This document shows, piece after piece, positions 9,281 to 18,153 of a DNA stretch of 64,000 bases. The notes under the pieces are model-generated. The model did not search any database. It saw only the letters and a program-made list of their open reading frames with translations, and had not been told where the DNA came from. Both the position numbers and the translations under genes were made by a program. The DNA is taken from the NCBI RefSeq assembly GCF_031846305.1, contig NZ_JAVRHY010000005.1, forward strand, positions 217,465 to 281,464, given 5' to 3'. Position 1 is the stretch's first letter. Every line of letters begins with the position of its first letter. Source of the stretch: Spectribacter acetivorans (GTDB lineage: Bacteria > Pseudomonadota > Gammaproteobacteria > Nevskiales > Salinisphaeraceae).

Positions 9281-9649
9281 ATGCGCAAGTACTTGATGAC
9301 GTTTTTTGTTGCTGCGACGCTGGCGCCGGCAATGTCCGCCCTGGCCGCCGACGAGAAGGCGGCGGAGAAGTCCGCGCCGCACGGCGCCGACTGGGTCAAG
9401 GAGAAGACCCAGGTATGCGCCAGCTGCCACGGCAAAGCGGGAGTATCGGAGACGCCGATGTACCCCACCATTGCCGGCCAGTACGAGAGCTATCTCATGC
9501 ATGCGCTGAAGGCCTACCGTGACGGTGACCGCAACAACGCGATCATGGCCGGGCAGGTGCAGGGCATGACCGATGCGCAGCTGAAGGCCCTGGCGCGGTT
9601 CTACGCGAAGCAGGAATCGTCGCTGCACATCCCCGAACTCAACCCCTGA
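9281..9649 (+). CDS. Second small periplasmic cytochrome c
   Basis: The ATG at 9281 is preferred over the in-frame ATG at 9260. It has AAGGTGG about 8 bases before it and gives a clean signal peptide (MRKYLMTFF...LAA). The 122-residue product has a heme motif CASCH at 46-50 and an IMAGQ methionine. The segment YPTIAGQYESYLMHALKAYRDGDRN closely parallels its upstream neighbour, so the pair looks like a split or duplicated diheme c4 cytochrome. It runs on into the outer-membrane protein gene after a short gap. Confidence 0.87.
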   Translation: MRKYLMTFFVAATLAPAMSALAADEKAAEKSAPHGADWVKEKTQVCASCHGKAGVSETPMYPTIAGQYESYLMHALKAYRDGDRNNAIMAGQVQGMTDAQLKALARFYAKQESSLHIPELNP

Positions 9650-9687
9650 GTCCGGCGGCGGCCTGCCGCCGGGCGACCGTTTTCAGC

Positions 9688-10989
9688 GTGGAGTCCCCGC
9701 TCATGGTTCGCCTGCCGGCATTGCTTGTTGCCCTGTTCGCCGCCGCCCCGGTGGCGGCTGACGGTCCCGCCTGGAGTTATCTGGAAACGCAGGCCCTGGT
9801 TGGCGGCGAGTTGGAGCCCGATTTCGGGCCCGATGCCGACGCGGATGGTCTGGACATCAACGCGTCGCTGGGGCTGGGCGACAATATCTTCTTCCAGGCC
9901 GGATTCGAGGCCGCCGACGTCGAGCTCGGCGCGGCCGACGCCGCCTACGATCGGCTGGCCATCGGTCCTGGGCTGACGGCCGACTGGGCGGTCGGCAATA
10001 CCGTGATCGCCCCCTGGGCCCGTCTGAACCTGCGGCGCGACAGTGTCGCCGGGCTTACCTTCGACGGTTACGGCGCGGCGGCGGGCCTGCGCTGGCTGCT
10101 TGCCGATCGCCTGGAGCTGGCGGTTACCGGCGAGGCCGGCAGGGTCGGTGGTCGCGCCAATCCCGGCACCGGCGAAGCCCACCTCGAGGATCGCTCGATC
10201 GAAGTCGCGGCACGGCTGGCGCTGACGCCCGAGTGGATGCTAACCGCCGGCTACCGGGCCGGCGAAATCGAGGATGAGGATGCGGTACTGACCGCCGGCG
10301 GTTCGGATATCGAGTATCGCCGCTGGCTGCTGGGCGTGCGCTGGAATTACGGCACCGATCCCCGCGGCCTGATCGCGCGTGGTGACGACGATGCGCAGGC
10401 GGCCGATGCGGACCCGTTCGATTTCGTCGAGTTCGTCTACCTGTTCGGCGACGAGATCGAGACCCGCCAGGGCGGCATCGAAACCCGGGCGGATAACGAC
10501 CGCGGCCTGCGGGTGCGCGGGTCCGCCGCACTGGGCGAGTTCGCCTTCGTCGAGGCCGGGGTGGATACGCTGCACGTGAACAATACCGGCCAGGCCGAGG
10601 ATGCAGCCGGCGACTGGTATAGCGTCGGACCGGGGCTGCGCGGGCAGTTCGCGGCAGGCGCCGGCGAGCTCGATCTGTTCGGCCGGGCCAGCTACGAGCG
10701 CATCACCCTGGGCGGCGTCTTCGACGGCCCCGGCGCCACGCTGGGCGCCCGCTACCGCGTGGCCGGTTTCGAGATCGCCCCGGCGGTGAAGGCGTTTGCA
10801 ACTGACGGCAACGGTGCCGATTTCGACGGCCAGTCCTGGTCGCTCGACCTGCTTTATCGCCTGTCCCCGGCCGTGGCGCTGCTACTGCACAGCCGCTACA
10901 CCGATGCCGAAATCGAAGGTGGCGGTACCACCACCAAGGTGGAGCAGACCGTGTTCGGCGCCGGCCTGCGTTTCGGCTTCGGTCACTGA
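9688..10989 (+). CDS. Outer-membrane beta-barrel protein
   Basis: 433 residues, or 428 from the internal methionine MVRLP, which gives a better signal peptide ending at VAAD. The rest alternates short beta strands with Asp/Gly-rich turns and ends in a strand finishing FGAGLRFGFGH. It looks like two related halves, each with a GLRW or GLRG strand pattern. No named porin family was recognised. It follows the two cytochromes on the same strand and could belong to that transcript. Confidence 0.65.
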   Translation: MESPLMVRLPALLVALFAAAPVAADGPAWSYLETQALVGGELEPDFGPDADADGLDINASLGLGDNIFFQAGFEAADVELGAADAAYDRLAIGPGLTADWAVGNTVIAPWARLNLRRDSVAGLTFDGYGAAAGLRWLLADRLELAVTGEAGRVGGRANPGTGEAHLEDRSIEVAARLALTPEWMLTAGYRAGEIEDEDAVLTAGGSDIEYRRWLLGVRWNYGTDPRGLIARGDDDAQAADADPFDFVEFVYLFGDEIETRQGGIETRADNDRGLRVRGSAALGEFAFVEAGVDTLHVNNTGQAEDAAGDWYSVGPGLRGQFAAGAGELDLFGRASYERITLGGVFDGPGATLGARYRVAGFEIAPAVKAFATDGNGADFDGQSWSLDLLYRLSPAVALLLHSRYTDAEIEGGGTTTKVEQTVFGAGLRFGFGH

Positions 10990-11077
10990 CAACGCCCGCC
11001 CGACCCGCCTCTGCGGTTGCCGCATCCGCTACCGCGGATTCCGCGTAGATCAACCAACCACATGCCACGGAGCCGGA

Positions 11078-12847
11078 ATGGCGATCGGGCGGGCAATAGG
11101 CGGGGCGATGATGCTGCTGGGCGCGACGGCCTGGGCAGCACCGCAGACGAAGGACGCAATCGACTGGCAGGTCTGGTCCGATGCTGCGTTCGAGCAGGCG
11201 CGGGCGCAGAACAAGCCGGTTTACCTGTATCTGGAAGCGGTGTGGTGCCACTGGTGCCATGTGATGCAGCGCGAGACCTTCGGCAATCCCGCGGTGGCGG
11301 ATCTGCTCAACGAACAGGTGGTGGCAGTGCGAGTCGACCACGACGCCATGCCCGATCTCGCCAACCGCTACCGGGCCTGGGGCTGGCCGGCGCAGATCTG
11401 GCTGACCGCCGATGGCCGGGAACTGGCCAAGCGTTCGGGCTACATGCCGCCGGACCGGTTCCGTTCGCTGGTGCAGCGCATTGCCGACGATCCCGATAGC
11501 GTCGACGCCGAGCCGGCCAATGCGGTGCCCCGAATCGCAGGTGACGACGGTCTCGATCCGGCCCAGCGCGAGGCGCTGACAACCCGTCACCTTGATGCCT
11601 ACGACCCCGGGCACGGCGGTCTCGATCTCAAGAAGAAGTTTCTCGACGCCGACAGCGTGGCCTACGACCTGTGGCTGGCACGTCAGGGCGATGCGGCAGC
11701 CGCCAAGCGGGTCTCGCAGACTCTCGCCGGGGCGATCAAGCTGATCGATCCGGTCTGGGGCGGGGCCTATCAGTATTCGGTCCACGGCAACTGGGACAAC
11801 CCCCACTACGAAAAGCTGATGCGCACCCAGGCGCGCTATCTGCGGATTTTCTCGCTGGCGCAGCAGCAATCTCCCGACCCGGCTTACCAACAGGCGTTGA
11901 ACGACATCCGGGACTATCTGGCGCGGTTTCTCTCCTCGGACGATGGGGTGTTCTTCGTCAGCCAGGACGCGGACCTGATCAAGGGGGAAAAGGCGCACGA
12001 TTATTTCGCCCTGGATGACGCCGACCGCCGCGCCCGGGGTATGCCGGCTATCGACCGGCACCGGTATGCATCGACCAATGGCCAGGCGATCGAGGGGCTG
12101 GCAATGATGTTTGCCGCCACCGGGGACGAGCAGGCCCTGGCCATGGCCCGTCGGGCGGCCGACTGGGCGCTGGCCGTGCGCCGCAATGAGGCCGGCGGAT
12201 TCGGTCACGCCGCGGCCGACGACGGCCCCTATCTGGCCGACAATCTGTTCATGGCCCGCGCGATGCTGGAACTGCACCGAGTGACCGGGGAACCGACCTG
12301 GCTGCGACGGGCGGCCGCCACCGCTGATTTCATCGCGGCCACGTTCCGGCACGACGCCGGGGGTTTTGCCGGCGGCGCCGAGGGCACCGGCCCGCTGCGT
12401 CCGGTACCGGATATCGACGAGAACATCGCCACGGTGCGCTTTTTCAATCTGCTGAGCCATTACACAGGCGATTCGCGCTATCGCGAGGCGGCCGACCACG
12501 GTATGCGCTATCTCGCCGCCTCCGATGTGGTGGCGCGGCGCATCAGCGACCCCGGCATTCTGCTGGCCGACCGCGAGCTGGGGACCGACCCGGTGCACGT
12601 CACCGTGGTGTCGCGCACGGACAATACCGAGGCCCGGGGCCTTTTCCGTCGGGCGCTGGAAGTCCCGGGCTGGTACCGCCGGGTGGAATGGTGGAACCGT
12701 GAGCGCGGGGCGTTGCCCAACCCGGACGTGACCTATCCCGATCTCGAACAATCCGCTGCATTTTTCTGCGCTGATCAGCGCTGTTCGCGGCCGCAGTTCA
12801 GCGTGGCCGGGTTTGAATCGCTGTTGGCCGAACGGCTGGGGCGGTAG
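11078..12847 (+). CDS. DUF255 thioredoxin-domain protein (YyaL/SPATA20-like)
   Basis: 589 residues. A signal peptide of about 21 residues precedes a thioredoxin-like domain with the family's WCHWCH motif (catalytic cysteines at 57 and 60). The remainder is an alpha/alpha-barrel-like region as in bacterial YyaL and mammalian SPATA20, including conserved NGQAIEGLA and a DNLFMARAMLEL helix. The biochemical role is unsettled; the signal peptide here points to the periplasm, unlike cytosolic members. The start at 11078 is chosen because the frame upstream lies inside the preceding barrel gene. Confidence 0.85.
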   Translation: MAIGRAIGGAMMLLGATAWAAPQTKDAIDWQVWSDAAFEQARAQNKPVYLYLEAVWCHWCHVMQRETFGNPAVADLLNEQVVAVRVDHDAMPDLANRYRAWGWPAQIWLTADGRELAKRSGYMPPDRFRSLVQRIADDPDSVDAEPANAVPRIAGDDGLDPAQREALTTRHLDAYDPGHGGLDLKKKFLDADSVAYDLWLARQGDAAAAKRVSQTLAGAIKLIDPVWGGAYQYSVHGNWDNPHYEKLMRTQARYLRIFSLAQQQSPDPAYQQALNDIRDYLARFLSSDDGVFFVSQDADLIKGEKAHDYFALDDADRRARGMPAIDRHRYASTNGQAIEGLAMMFAATGDEQALAMARRAADWALAVRRNEAGGFGHAAADDGPYLADNLFMARAMLELHRVTGEPTWLRRAAATADFIAATFRHDAGGFAGGAEGTGPLRPVPDIDENIATVRFFNLLSHYTGDSRYREAADHGMRYLAASDVVARRISDPGILLADRELGTDPVHVTVVSRTDNTEARGLFRRALEVPGWYRRVEWWNRERGALPNPDVTYPDLEQSAAFFCADQRCSRPQFSVAGFESLLAERLGR

Positions 12848-13005
12848 TAATGTGGTATCCGCAAATATTTGAACCGATGCGGTGCCGCTGTAATGGAAAC
12901 GGCCGCCTGGCGGTCGTATGGTTTGACGACGATGTCGATAACGGCACCCTTGTCGGGTGTCGAACCACTCGGGGCAAGGCCCCAACCCATAGGAGGTAAC
13001 TCATC

Positions 13006-13266
13006 ATGGCGAAGAAGACTGATAGCAAACCGTTGGCCATCGCGCTTGGCACCGCATTCGCGGCGTCCTCGTTCGCCGGCATTGCCAGTGCTGACAGCAA
13101 CCCCTTCCAGGTGGAAGAGCTGAAGGCGCCGAGCAGCTACACCCAGCTTGCCGAGGGCAACTGTGGTGAAGGCAATTGCGGCGAAAAGGATGGCGAAGGC
13201 AATTGCGGTGAAAAAGACGGTGAAGGCAACTGCGGCGAAGGTAGCTGCGGTGGCGCCAAGGGCTGA
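13006..13266 (+). CDS. hvfA: HvfA-like RiPP precursor with five EG(N/S)CG motifs
   Basis: 86 residues. The amino-terminal 29 form a signal peptide (ending ASA-D). A spacer follows, then a low-complexity core with cysteines at 53, 58, 67, 76 and 81, each inside E-G-N-C-G or, for the last, E-G-S-C-G. EKDG spacers separate two of the units. This is the layout of HvfA/bufferin-type precursors, whose cysteines are modified by the partner MNIO enzyme and bind copper. A good ribosome-binding site (AGGAGGT) precedes the ATG, and a GGGGC-AAG-GCCCC hairpin sits just upstream of it. First gene of a three-gene operon. Confidence 0.9.
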   Translation: MAKKTDSKPLAIALGTAFAASSFAGIASADSNPFQVEELKAPSSYTQLAEGNCGEGNCGEKDGEGNCGEKDGEGNCGEGSCGGAKG

Positions 13267-13286
13267 TAGCCCAAAGGACTGACGTC

Positions 13287-14144
13287 ATGACCACGACTCA
13301 AGACTACGTCGTTCATGGCGCCGGTCTGGGTCTGCGGCGGGCCCTGATGGGCCCGCTCGCGGACCAGCCGCCGGCGCAACTGGACTTTCTCGAAGTCGCT
13401 CCGGAGAACTGGATCGGCATCGGCGGTGCGCGGGCGAAGAAGTTCCGTGCGTTCACCGAACGCTATCCGTTCGTCTCGCACGGGCTGTCCCTGTCGCTGG
13501 GCGGTCCGGCGCCGCTGGACGAAACCTTCCTGCATCAGGTGCGGGATTTTCTCGACACCCACGGCGTGCGCTACTACTCCGAGCATCTGTCCTACTGTGG
13601 CGACGACGGCACGCTCTACGACCTGTTGCCGATTCCGTTCACCGAGGAGGCAGTGGACTACGTGTCCACCCGCATCGCCCGTGCCCAGGATATTCTGGGA
13701 CGGCGCATCGCGGTGGAGAACGTGTCCTGCTACGCCACTCCGGGGGCGCAGATGAGCGAAATCGATTTCGTGTGTGCGGTGCTGGAACGCGCCGACTGCG
13801 AACTGCTGCTGGACGTCAACAACATCTACGTCAACAGCGTGAATTTCGGCTATGACCCGGTTGAGTTCCTGGATGCCATTCCGGGACACCGGATCGCCTA
13901 CTGCCACATCGCCGGCCACCACGAAGAGGGGCCGGGACTGTGTGTGGACACCCACGGGGCCGACGTGATCGACCCGGTGTGGGATCTGCTGGACAAGGCC
14001 TATGCCCGGTTCGGCGTGTTCCCGACCCTGCTGGAGCGGGACTTCAACCTGCCGCCGCTGCCCGAACTGCTTGGTGAAGTGGACCATATCAAGGCCATCC
14101 AGGCGCGCCATCAGCCGCGTGCCGCCGCCGCCATCGGGGCCTGA
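13287..14144 (+). CDS. hvfB: MNIO-family (DUF692) RiPP-modifying oxidase, HvfB-like
   Basis: 285 residues covering the whole DUF692 TIM-barrel of multinuclear non-heme iron-dependent oxidases. The metal-ligand motifs are in order: VSHGLSLSLGG, SEHLSY, ENVSCY, LLDVNNIYVNS, YCHIAGHHE, DTHGADV and LLERDFN. HvfB/BufB/MbnB enzymes use two or three irons and oxygen to convert peptide cysteines into modified groups such as oxazolone-thioamide or thiooxazole. It starts 21 bases after the precursor gene and 6 bases before hvfC, so the three are surely one operon. Confidence 0.93.
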   Translation: MTTTQDYVVHGAGLGLRRALMGPLADQPPAQLDFLEVAPENWIGIGGARAKKFRAFTERYPFVSHGLSLSLGGPAPLDETFLHQVRDFLDTHGVRYYSEHLSYCGDDGTLYDLLPIPFTEEAVDYVSTRIARAQDILGRRIAVENVSCYATPGAQMSEIDFVCAVLERADCELLLDVNNIYVNSVNFGYDPVEFLDAIPGHRIAYCHIAGHHEEGPGLCVDTHGADVIDPVWDLLDKAYARFGVFPTLLERDFNLPPLPELLGEVDHIKAIQARHQPRAAAAIGA

Positions 14145-14149
14145 ACAGC

Positions 14150-14950
14150 ATGAGCGGCGCAGTTCACGAAGCCGACGCGCTGCCGCGTTTCCAGCAGCTG
14201 CAGTACGACTTTACCGCCCACATCCGCAATCCGAGCGCCGTACCGGCGCCGGATGACGTCGCGGCCGAACGCATGGCGGTGTACAAGCGTCTGGTCTACA
14301 ACAATCTGGAAGGCTATTTCAGCAAGGCCTTTCCGGTGCTGCGGGCCTGTTTTGCGGATGCCGACTGGCACGCGATGGTGCGCGAGTTCTTTGTCAACCA
14401 TCACTGCCACAAGCCGCAGTTCTTCCAGGCCGCCGAGGAATTTCTGGCGTTCCTGCAGAACGAGCACCAGCCGCGGCCGGTGGATCCGCCGTTCCTGCTG
14501 GAACTGGCCCACTACGAGTGGGTGGAGATGATGCTCTACGTGCTGGATGTGGAGCCGGACACGGCCGGGATCGATCCCAACGGCGATCTGCTGGAAAGTG
14601 CCCCGGTGATCTCACCGCTGGTGTACAACCTGGCCTACCAGTACCCGGTTCACGCCATTGACCCGGCTGACCCGCCCACCGAACCGCCGGCCCAGCCCAC
14701 CTGCCTGGTGGTTTACCGGGATCGGACCCGCGAGGAGCGGGTACATTTCCTCAAGATCAATCCGGTGACCGCGCGCCTGCTGCAGTTGATCGAGTCCGAT
14801 CCCGGGCGGTCGGGGCGCGAGCATCTGAACGCCATCGCCGGGGAGATGCAGCATCCACAGCCAGAGGCGGTGATCGAGGGCGGCGCGGCGACCCTGGTCG
14901 ATCTGCGCCACCGCGACATCCTGCTGGGCTGTCGCCCGGCCGCTGGTTAA
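14150..14950 (+). CDS. hvfC: HvfC-like (DUF2063) RiPP partner protein
   Basis: 266 residues matching HvfC/BufC proteins. The amino-terminal DUF2063 helical domain has RMAVYKRLVYNNLEGYFSKAFPVL and the family's EFFVNHHCHKPQFFQAAEEF segment. A carboxy-terminal winged-helix-like region (about 185-260) probably binds the precursor leader. In related systems the C protein forms a heterodimer with the MNIO enzyme and presents the peptide. Its start lies 6 bases after the hvfB stop. It is the last gene before the apparent left edge of the accessory island. Confidence 0.9.
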   Translation: MSGAVHEADALPRFQQLQYDFTAHIRNPSAVPAPDDVAAERMAVYKRLVYNNLEGYFSKAFPVLRACFADADWHAMVREFFVNHHCHKPQFFQAAEEFLAFLQNEHQPRPVDPPFLLELAHYEWVEMMLYVLDVEPDTAGIDPNGDLLESAPVISPLVYNLAYQYPVHAIDPADPPTEPPAQPTCLVVYRDRTREERVHFLKINPVTARLLQLIESDPGRSGREHLNAIAGEMQHPQPEAVIEGGAATLVDLRHRDILLGCRPAAG

Positions 14951-15445
14951 AGACTGGCCAACCTGCTCTCGTGGCCGGCCCGATGGCGGCTGGCGGCGGA
15001 TGCCGCCCGGTTATCCACAGGCTTATCCAGTTGAATTTTTTAGCGAGAGCAGAAAAAGAACTATAACAAAATAATTTTATTGATGTTTTGTATTGCACAC
15101 TTTTTGTTAGACTCGGCCCAAAGGCCGTGAATTTTTGCGCAAACAGAGAGCATGGATTGCACGCTGAGAGGGACCAGCTACGTGCCCGCTTCGGGCGTGT
15201 TTAGTGAGGGAGCCGTACTTACGTCCTATGCCGCAACGCAGACGCTGAAGCACTGAGTTCAGCGCGGAACCCGATGGGCTGATAAAAGGATAAACACGCT
15301 GAGGCCCCACGCGGCGCAAGCCACCACCAAATCAGGCAGCGAAGACCGCCGCCGGCAGGACTACGCCGGCTATCGTTGTACTCATCCACTTTAGGAAAAA
15401 GCGTCCGTGAATTGCCTGGGTAAAGATTATTCTTGACCATAGTTA
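14951..15445. other. Gene-free junction, probable left edge of the accessory island
   Basis: About 495 bases with no credible gene. The first 50 bases keep the core GC content; from about 15030 to 15110 the sequence is abruptly AT-rich. A perfect DnaA-box-like TTATCCACA lies at 15011. A short GCCCG-CTT-CGGGC hairpin sits around 15185-15200. The change of base composition here and the metal-resistance genes that follow make this the best candidate for the left boundary, but no repeat matching the right boundary was found. Confidence 0.4.
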
Positions 15446-16276
15446 TCAGTTTCGTAATTTCAGTATCCGCCAGGCGCCATGTAACACCACGATACCAATG
15501 ATGGTGCCGATAAATAAGTCCGGATAACGCGATCCGGTCCAGGCCACCAGCACTGCGGCGACCATCAGACCAAGATTCGCGATCACATCGTTGGCCGAGA
15601 ATATCCAACTAGCCTTCATGTGCGAGCCGCCGTGGCGGTGGCGGTAAATCAGAAGTAGGCAGGTTACGTTGGCAGCCAGCGCGGCCGCACCGACCGTGAT
15701 CATCAACAAGGATTCAGGATTGCTGCCGAATATAAATCGGCGGCCAACCTCAAAGATCACGCCCAAGGCCATTAGCAGTTGTAGGCAGCCGGCCAAGTGC
15801 ACTGCGCGGTTTTTCAGTTGCATGCGCCGACCCACGGCATATAGGGCTACGCCGTAGACTGAGGCATCGGCGAACATGTCCAGCGAATCGGCGAGCAGGC
15901 CGGCGGATTTAGCTAGCCACCCGAGTGCGAATTCGGCGAGGAACATTAAGCCGTTGATGGCTAACAGTAATTTCAGCGTGCTGGACTCCTGCGCATCCGC
16001 CTCGCCGCTCTGTTGCATCGCTTGTAGATCGTCGTCGTCCGCATCTCGCGTATGCAGCAGGCGCGCCCCCAGGCCCAAGGGTTCGAGTTTGGGTGCAATT
16101 TCGCCCAAGCCCGCGTCGTGCAGCACCTGGATCTGATGCTCGCCCAGATCGAATGCGAGGCCACGTAAGCCGGTCATTCGATCCAGTGCCATTCGGATCA
16201 TGGCCTCCTCGGAGGGGCAATCCATCTTGGGGACGGAGAATTCGCTGATATATTGCGCAGATCGAACTTGATTCAT
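15446..16276 (-). CDS. CDF-like cation transporter with N-terminal HMA-type domain
   Basis: 276 residues from the ATG at 16276, which overlaps the stop of the upstream czcD gene as ATGA. The first 65 residues carry an HMA-like fold with the PKMDCPSEEA loop, where the second CxxC cysteine is replaced by glutamate. After an acidic linker come about six membrane helices with the cation-transporter pattern LLADSLDMFADASVYG (the metal-site aspartates). Such HMA-CDF hybrids occur next to zinc/cadmium resistance genes. It probably exports a divalent metal across the inner membrane, in support of CzcD. Confidence 0.8.
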   Translation of the reverse strand: MNQVRSAQYISEFSVPKMDCPSEEAMIRMALDRMTGLRGLAFDLGEHQIQVLHDAGLGEIAPKLEPLGLGARLLHTRDADDDDLQAMQQSGEADAQESSTLKLLLAINGLMFLAEFALGWLAKSAGLLADSLDMFADASVYGVALYAVGRRMQLKNRAVHLAGCLQLLMALGVIFEVGRRFIFGSNPESLLMITVGAAALAANVTCLLLIYRHRHGGSHMKASWIFSANDVIANLGLMVAAVLVAWTGSRYPDLFIGTIIGIVVLHGAWRILKLRN

Positions 16277-17184
16277 GACGACTTTGAGTTTGGAGCACCG
16301 CAATTAATCGCTGCGTCGCAGGTCTTTCGAATCGACTCGTCCTCCGGTTGCAAGGTGCTATGCGTAATATCGAAGCGTTCCCGCAGCAACATTTGCAACT
16401 GTGGCAGGGCCTGTTGCCACTCGGCCATGGCGTCCAGATCGACATGCGCGGCCAGCGCATAAGTTTTGGATGACAAGGTCCAGATGTGCATGTCGTGCAC
16501 GGCACGCACGCCCGTCACCTCGATCAGTACGCTGGCGACCTCGCTGGCATCGACATCCCGCGGCACCCCCTCCATCAATACGCGCGTGACTTCGCGCAGC
16601 AAACGCCCGGCCGAGGCCAGAATCAGCAGGCTGACGAACAGCGACAGCAACGGGTCGACGATCAGCGGTCCGCCCAAATAAATGATTGCACCGGCGGCCA
16701 GCGCCGCGACCGAACCGAGCAAATCACCCATCACGTGCAACAGCGCACCGCGCACGTTCATGGTCTGCTCGCCGCGCATCAGCAGCCAGGCCACGGTGAT
16801 GTTCACCAGCAGACCGAGGCCGCCGATCAGCAATACCGCGCCGCCGATCACTTCGGGCGGATCGGCCATGCGGCGGATGGCCTCGTAGACGATATACGCG
16901 ACTACCGCGAACATGAAGATGACGTTGAACAAGGCCCCGAGCACCTCGGCCCGCTGCAAGCCGAAGGAGTGCTTGCGCGAGGCCGGCTTGGTCGCCAGCC
17001 AGGCGGCGAAAGCGCCCACGCCCAGGGACAGGGAGTCCGTGAGCATGTGTCCGGCGTCGGAGAGCAGCGCCAGGGAGCCCGACCACAGGCCGCCCACCAG
17101 TTCGACAATGGCGAAGCCGGTGGTGAATACCAGTGCGAACGCCAGCGTCTTGCCGCTGCCGTGGCTATGATTGTGCTCAGACAT
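16273..17184 (-). CDS. czcD: Cation diffusion facilitator, zinc/cadmium exporter
   Basis: 303 residues from the ATG at 17184, which has AAGGAG about 7 bases upstream. The start MSEHNHSHGSG is a short histidine loop. Six membrane helices follow, with the CzcD/ZitB metal-site motifs SLALLSDAGHMLTDSLSLG (helix II) and LHVMGDLLGSV (helix V). The cytoplasmic dimerisation domain has VHDMHIWTL. The protein exchanges zinc, cadmium or cobalt for protons across the inner membrane. It sits third in an ArsR-methyltransferase-czcD-CDF operon. Confidence 0.92.
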   Translation of the reverse strand: MSEHNHSHGSGKTLAFALVFTTGFAIVELVGGLWSGSLALLSDAGHMLTDSLSLGVGAFAAWLATKPASRKHSFGLQRAEVLGALFNVIFMFAVVAYIVYEAIRRMADPPEVIGGAVLLIGGLGLLVNITVAWLLMRGEQTMNVRGALLHVMGDLLGSVAALAAGAIIYLGGPLIVDPLLSLFVSLLILASAGRLLREVTRVLMEGVPRDVDASEVASVLIEVTGVRAVHDMHIWTLSSKTYALAAHVDLDAMAEWQQALPQLQMLLRERFDITHSTLQPEDESIRKTCDAAINCGAPNSKSS

Positions 17185-17186
17185 GT

Positions 17187-17840
17187 TTAACTCCTTGGCA
17201 CGGTACCCGAACAAATGATCCCAGCGCCGAAATAGACTTCTCGGGCCTCGACCTCAACGAAGTGCCGCGCGATGGCGTCGGCGGGCCGGCGATCCACGAT
17301 ATCCGGGGTGACTCCGGCCGGCCGGTTAAGCCATGCGGCGAATCGCGCCAGCCAGGTCGGCCAGCGTTCGGGCCATTGCAGCTCGAAGTTGGCGATGCGC
17401 GCGCCGGCGGGCAGCTCCAATGCCGCCCGGGCCAGGATGTCGTCGTAGTCCGGCACGGTCGCCAGCGCGAGGGTGGCCAGCAGGCCCTGCGCATCTGCCG
17501 GATACCGGTATGCGGACATGTCCGCTTCCACCAATTCCACGTTTGTCCAGCCGGCCTTGCGTGCGCGGTGCTCGGCCCGTTCCAGCATCTCGGGTGTGAG
17601 ATCGACACCGATGATGCGGCCGGAGTCGCCCACTGCCGCATGCAGGTACGGTAAATTCAGGCCGGTGCCGCAGCCCAGATCGACCACGGTGTCGCCCGGC
17701 TGCAAGCGCAACGCCTCGACCGCCGCCTGCCGGTAGGCGGAGATGCGCAGGCCGACGGCCCGATACAGCCACATGCCGGGGTCGTAGATGCTTGCCAGCT
17801 TGCTGTACTGCTCGCGGAATTCGGCTTTGCTCCAGGCCAT
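17187..17840 (-). CDS. Class I SAM-dependent methyltransferase
   Basis: 217 residues with the class I methyltransferase motif I VVDLGCGTGLNLPYL (about 54-68), then IIGVDLTPEMLERA (motif post-I) and a VELVEADMSAYRYP segment. It resembles UbiE-like small-molecule methyltransferases. It begins 2 bases after the ArsR gene stop and ends just before czcD, so it belongs to the metal-responsive operon. A role in metal or metalloid methylation, or in membrane-lipid or quinone methylation, cannot be told apart from sequence. Confidence 0.8.
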   Translation of the reverse strand: MAWSKAEFREQYSKLASIYDPGMWLYRAVGLRISAYRQAAVEALRLQPGDTVVDLGCGTGLNLPYLHAAVGDSGRIIGVDLTPEMLERAEHRARKAGWTNVELVEADMSAYRYPADAQGLLATLALATVPDYDDILARAALELPAGARIANFELQWPERWPTWLARFAAWLNRPAGVTPDIVDRRPADAIARHFVEVEAREVYFGAGIICSGTVPRS

Positions 17841-17842
17841 GA

Positions 17843-18142
17843 CTACTCTTCGTCCAGGTGATCTGTCATATCGCGCAGCATGCGGCGCACGTGCTCATCG
17901 GCCGCCTGGTAGAACACCTGCCGGCCCCGTTTCTCCGCGCGCATCAACCGCGCTGCTTTCAGTAACCGCAGGTGGTGGCTGACCAGCGACGATGAAATTC
18001 CCAGTTGCTCGGCCAAGTCATGCACGCTGACCGGTTCATCGAGGCAGCTGCATACCAGCCGCAGACGGTTGGGCTCGCCGAGCAGGTGGAACACCTCAGC
18101 GAGTTCGGTGGCTTGATCGGGTTCCAGATGAATGCCGGGCAT
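17843..18142 (-). CDS. ArsR/SmtB-family metal-sensing repressor
   Basis: 99 residues with the winged-helix core (LGEPNRLRLV, then LGISSSLVSHHLRLLKAARL). The alpha-5 zinc site of SmtB/CzrA is complete: D82, H84, H95 and E98 with the exact D-x-H and H-x2-E spacing, and 11 residues between the histidines. This predicts zinc-type sensing rather than arsenic. First gene of the operon with the methyltransferase and both CDF exporters. A candidate operator lies immediately upstream. Confidence 0.9.
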   Translation of the reverse strand: MPGIHLEPDQATELAEVFHLLGEPNRLRLVCSCLDEPVSVHDLAEQLGISSSLVSHHLRLLKAARLMRAEKRGRQVFYQAADEHVRRMLRDMTDHLDEE

Positions 18143-18153
18143 GACTCAATAAA

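Noticed and set aside
13153..13255. Short tandem DNA repeats resembling a CRISPR array
   Set aside because: They encode the EG(N/S)CG units of the HvfA-like precursor in frame; there are no spacers of constant length and no cas genes.
15011..15019. TTATCCACA, a perfect DnaA box (another at 47579-47587)
   Set aside because: Single boxes far apart and with no AT-rich repeat block or dnaA/dnaN genes; not an origin. The shared ten bases were also considered as island ends, but the flanking bases do not match.
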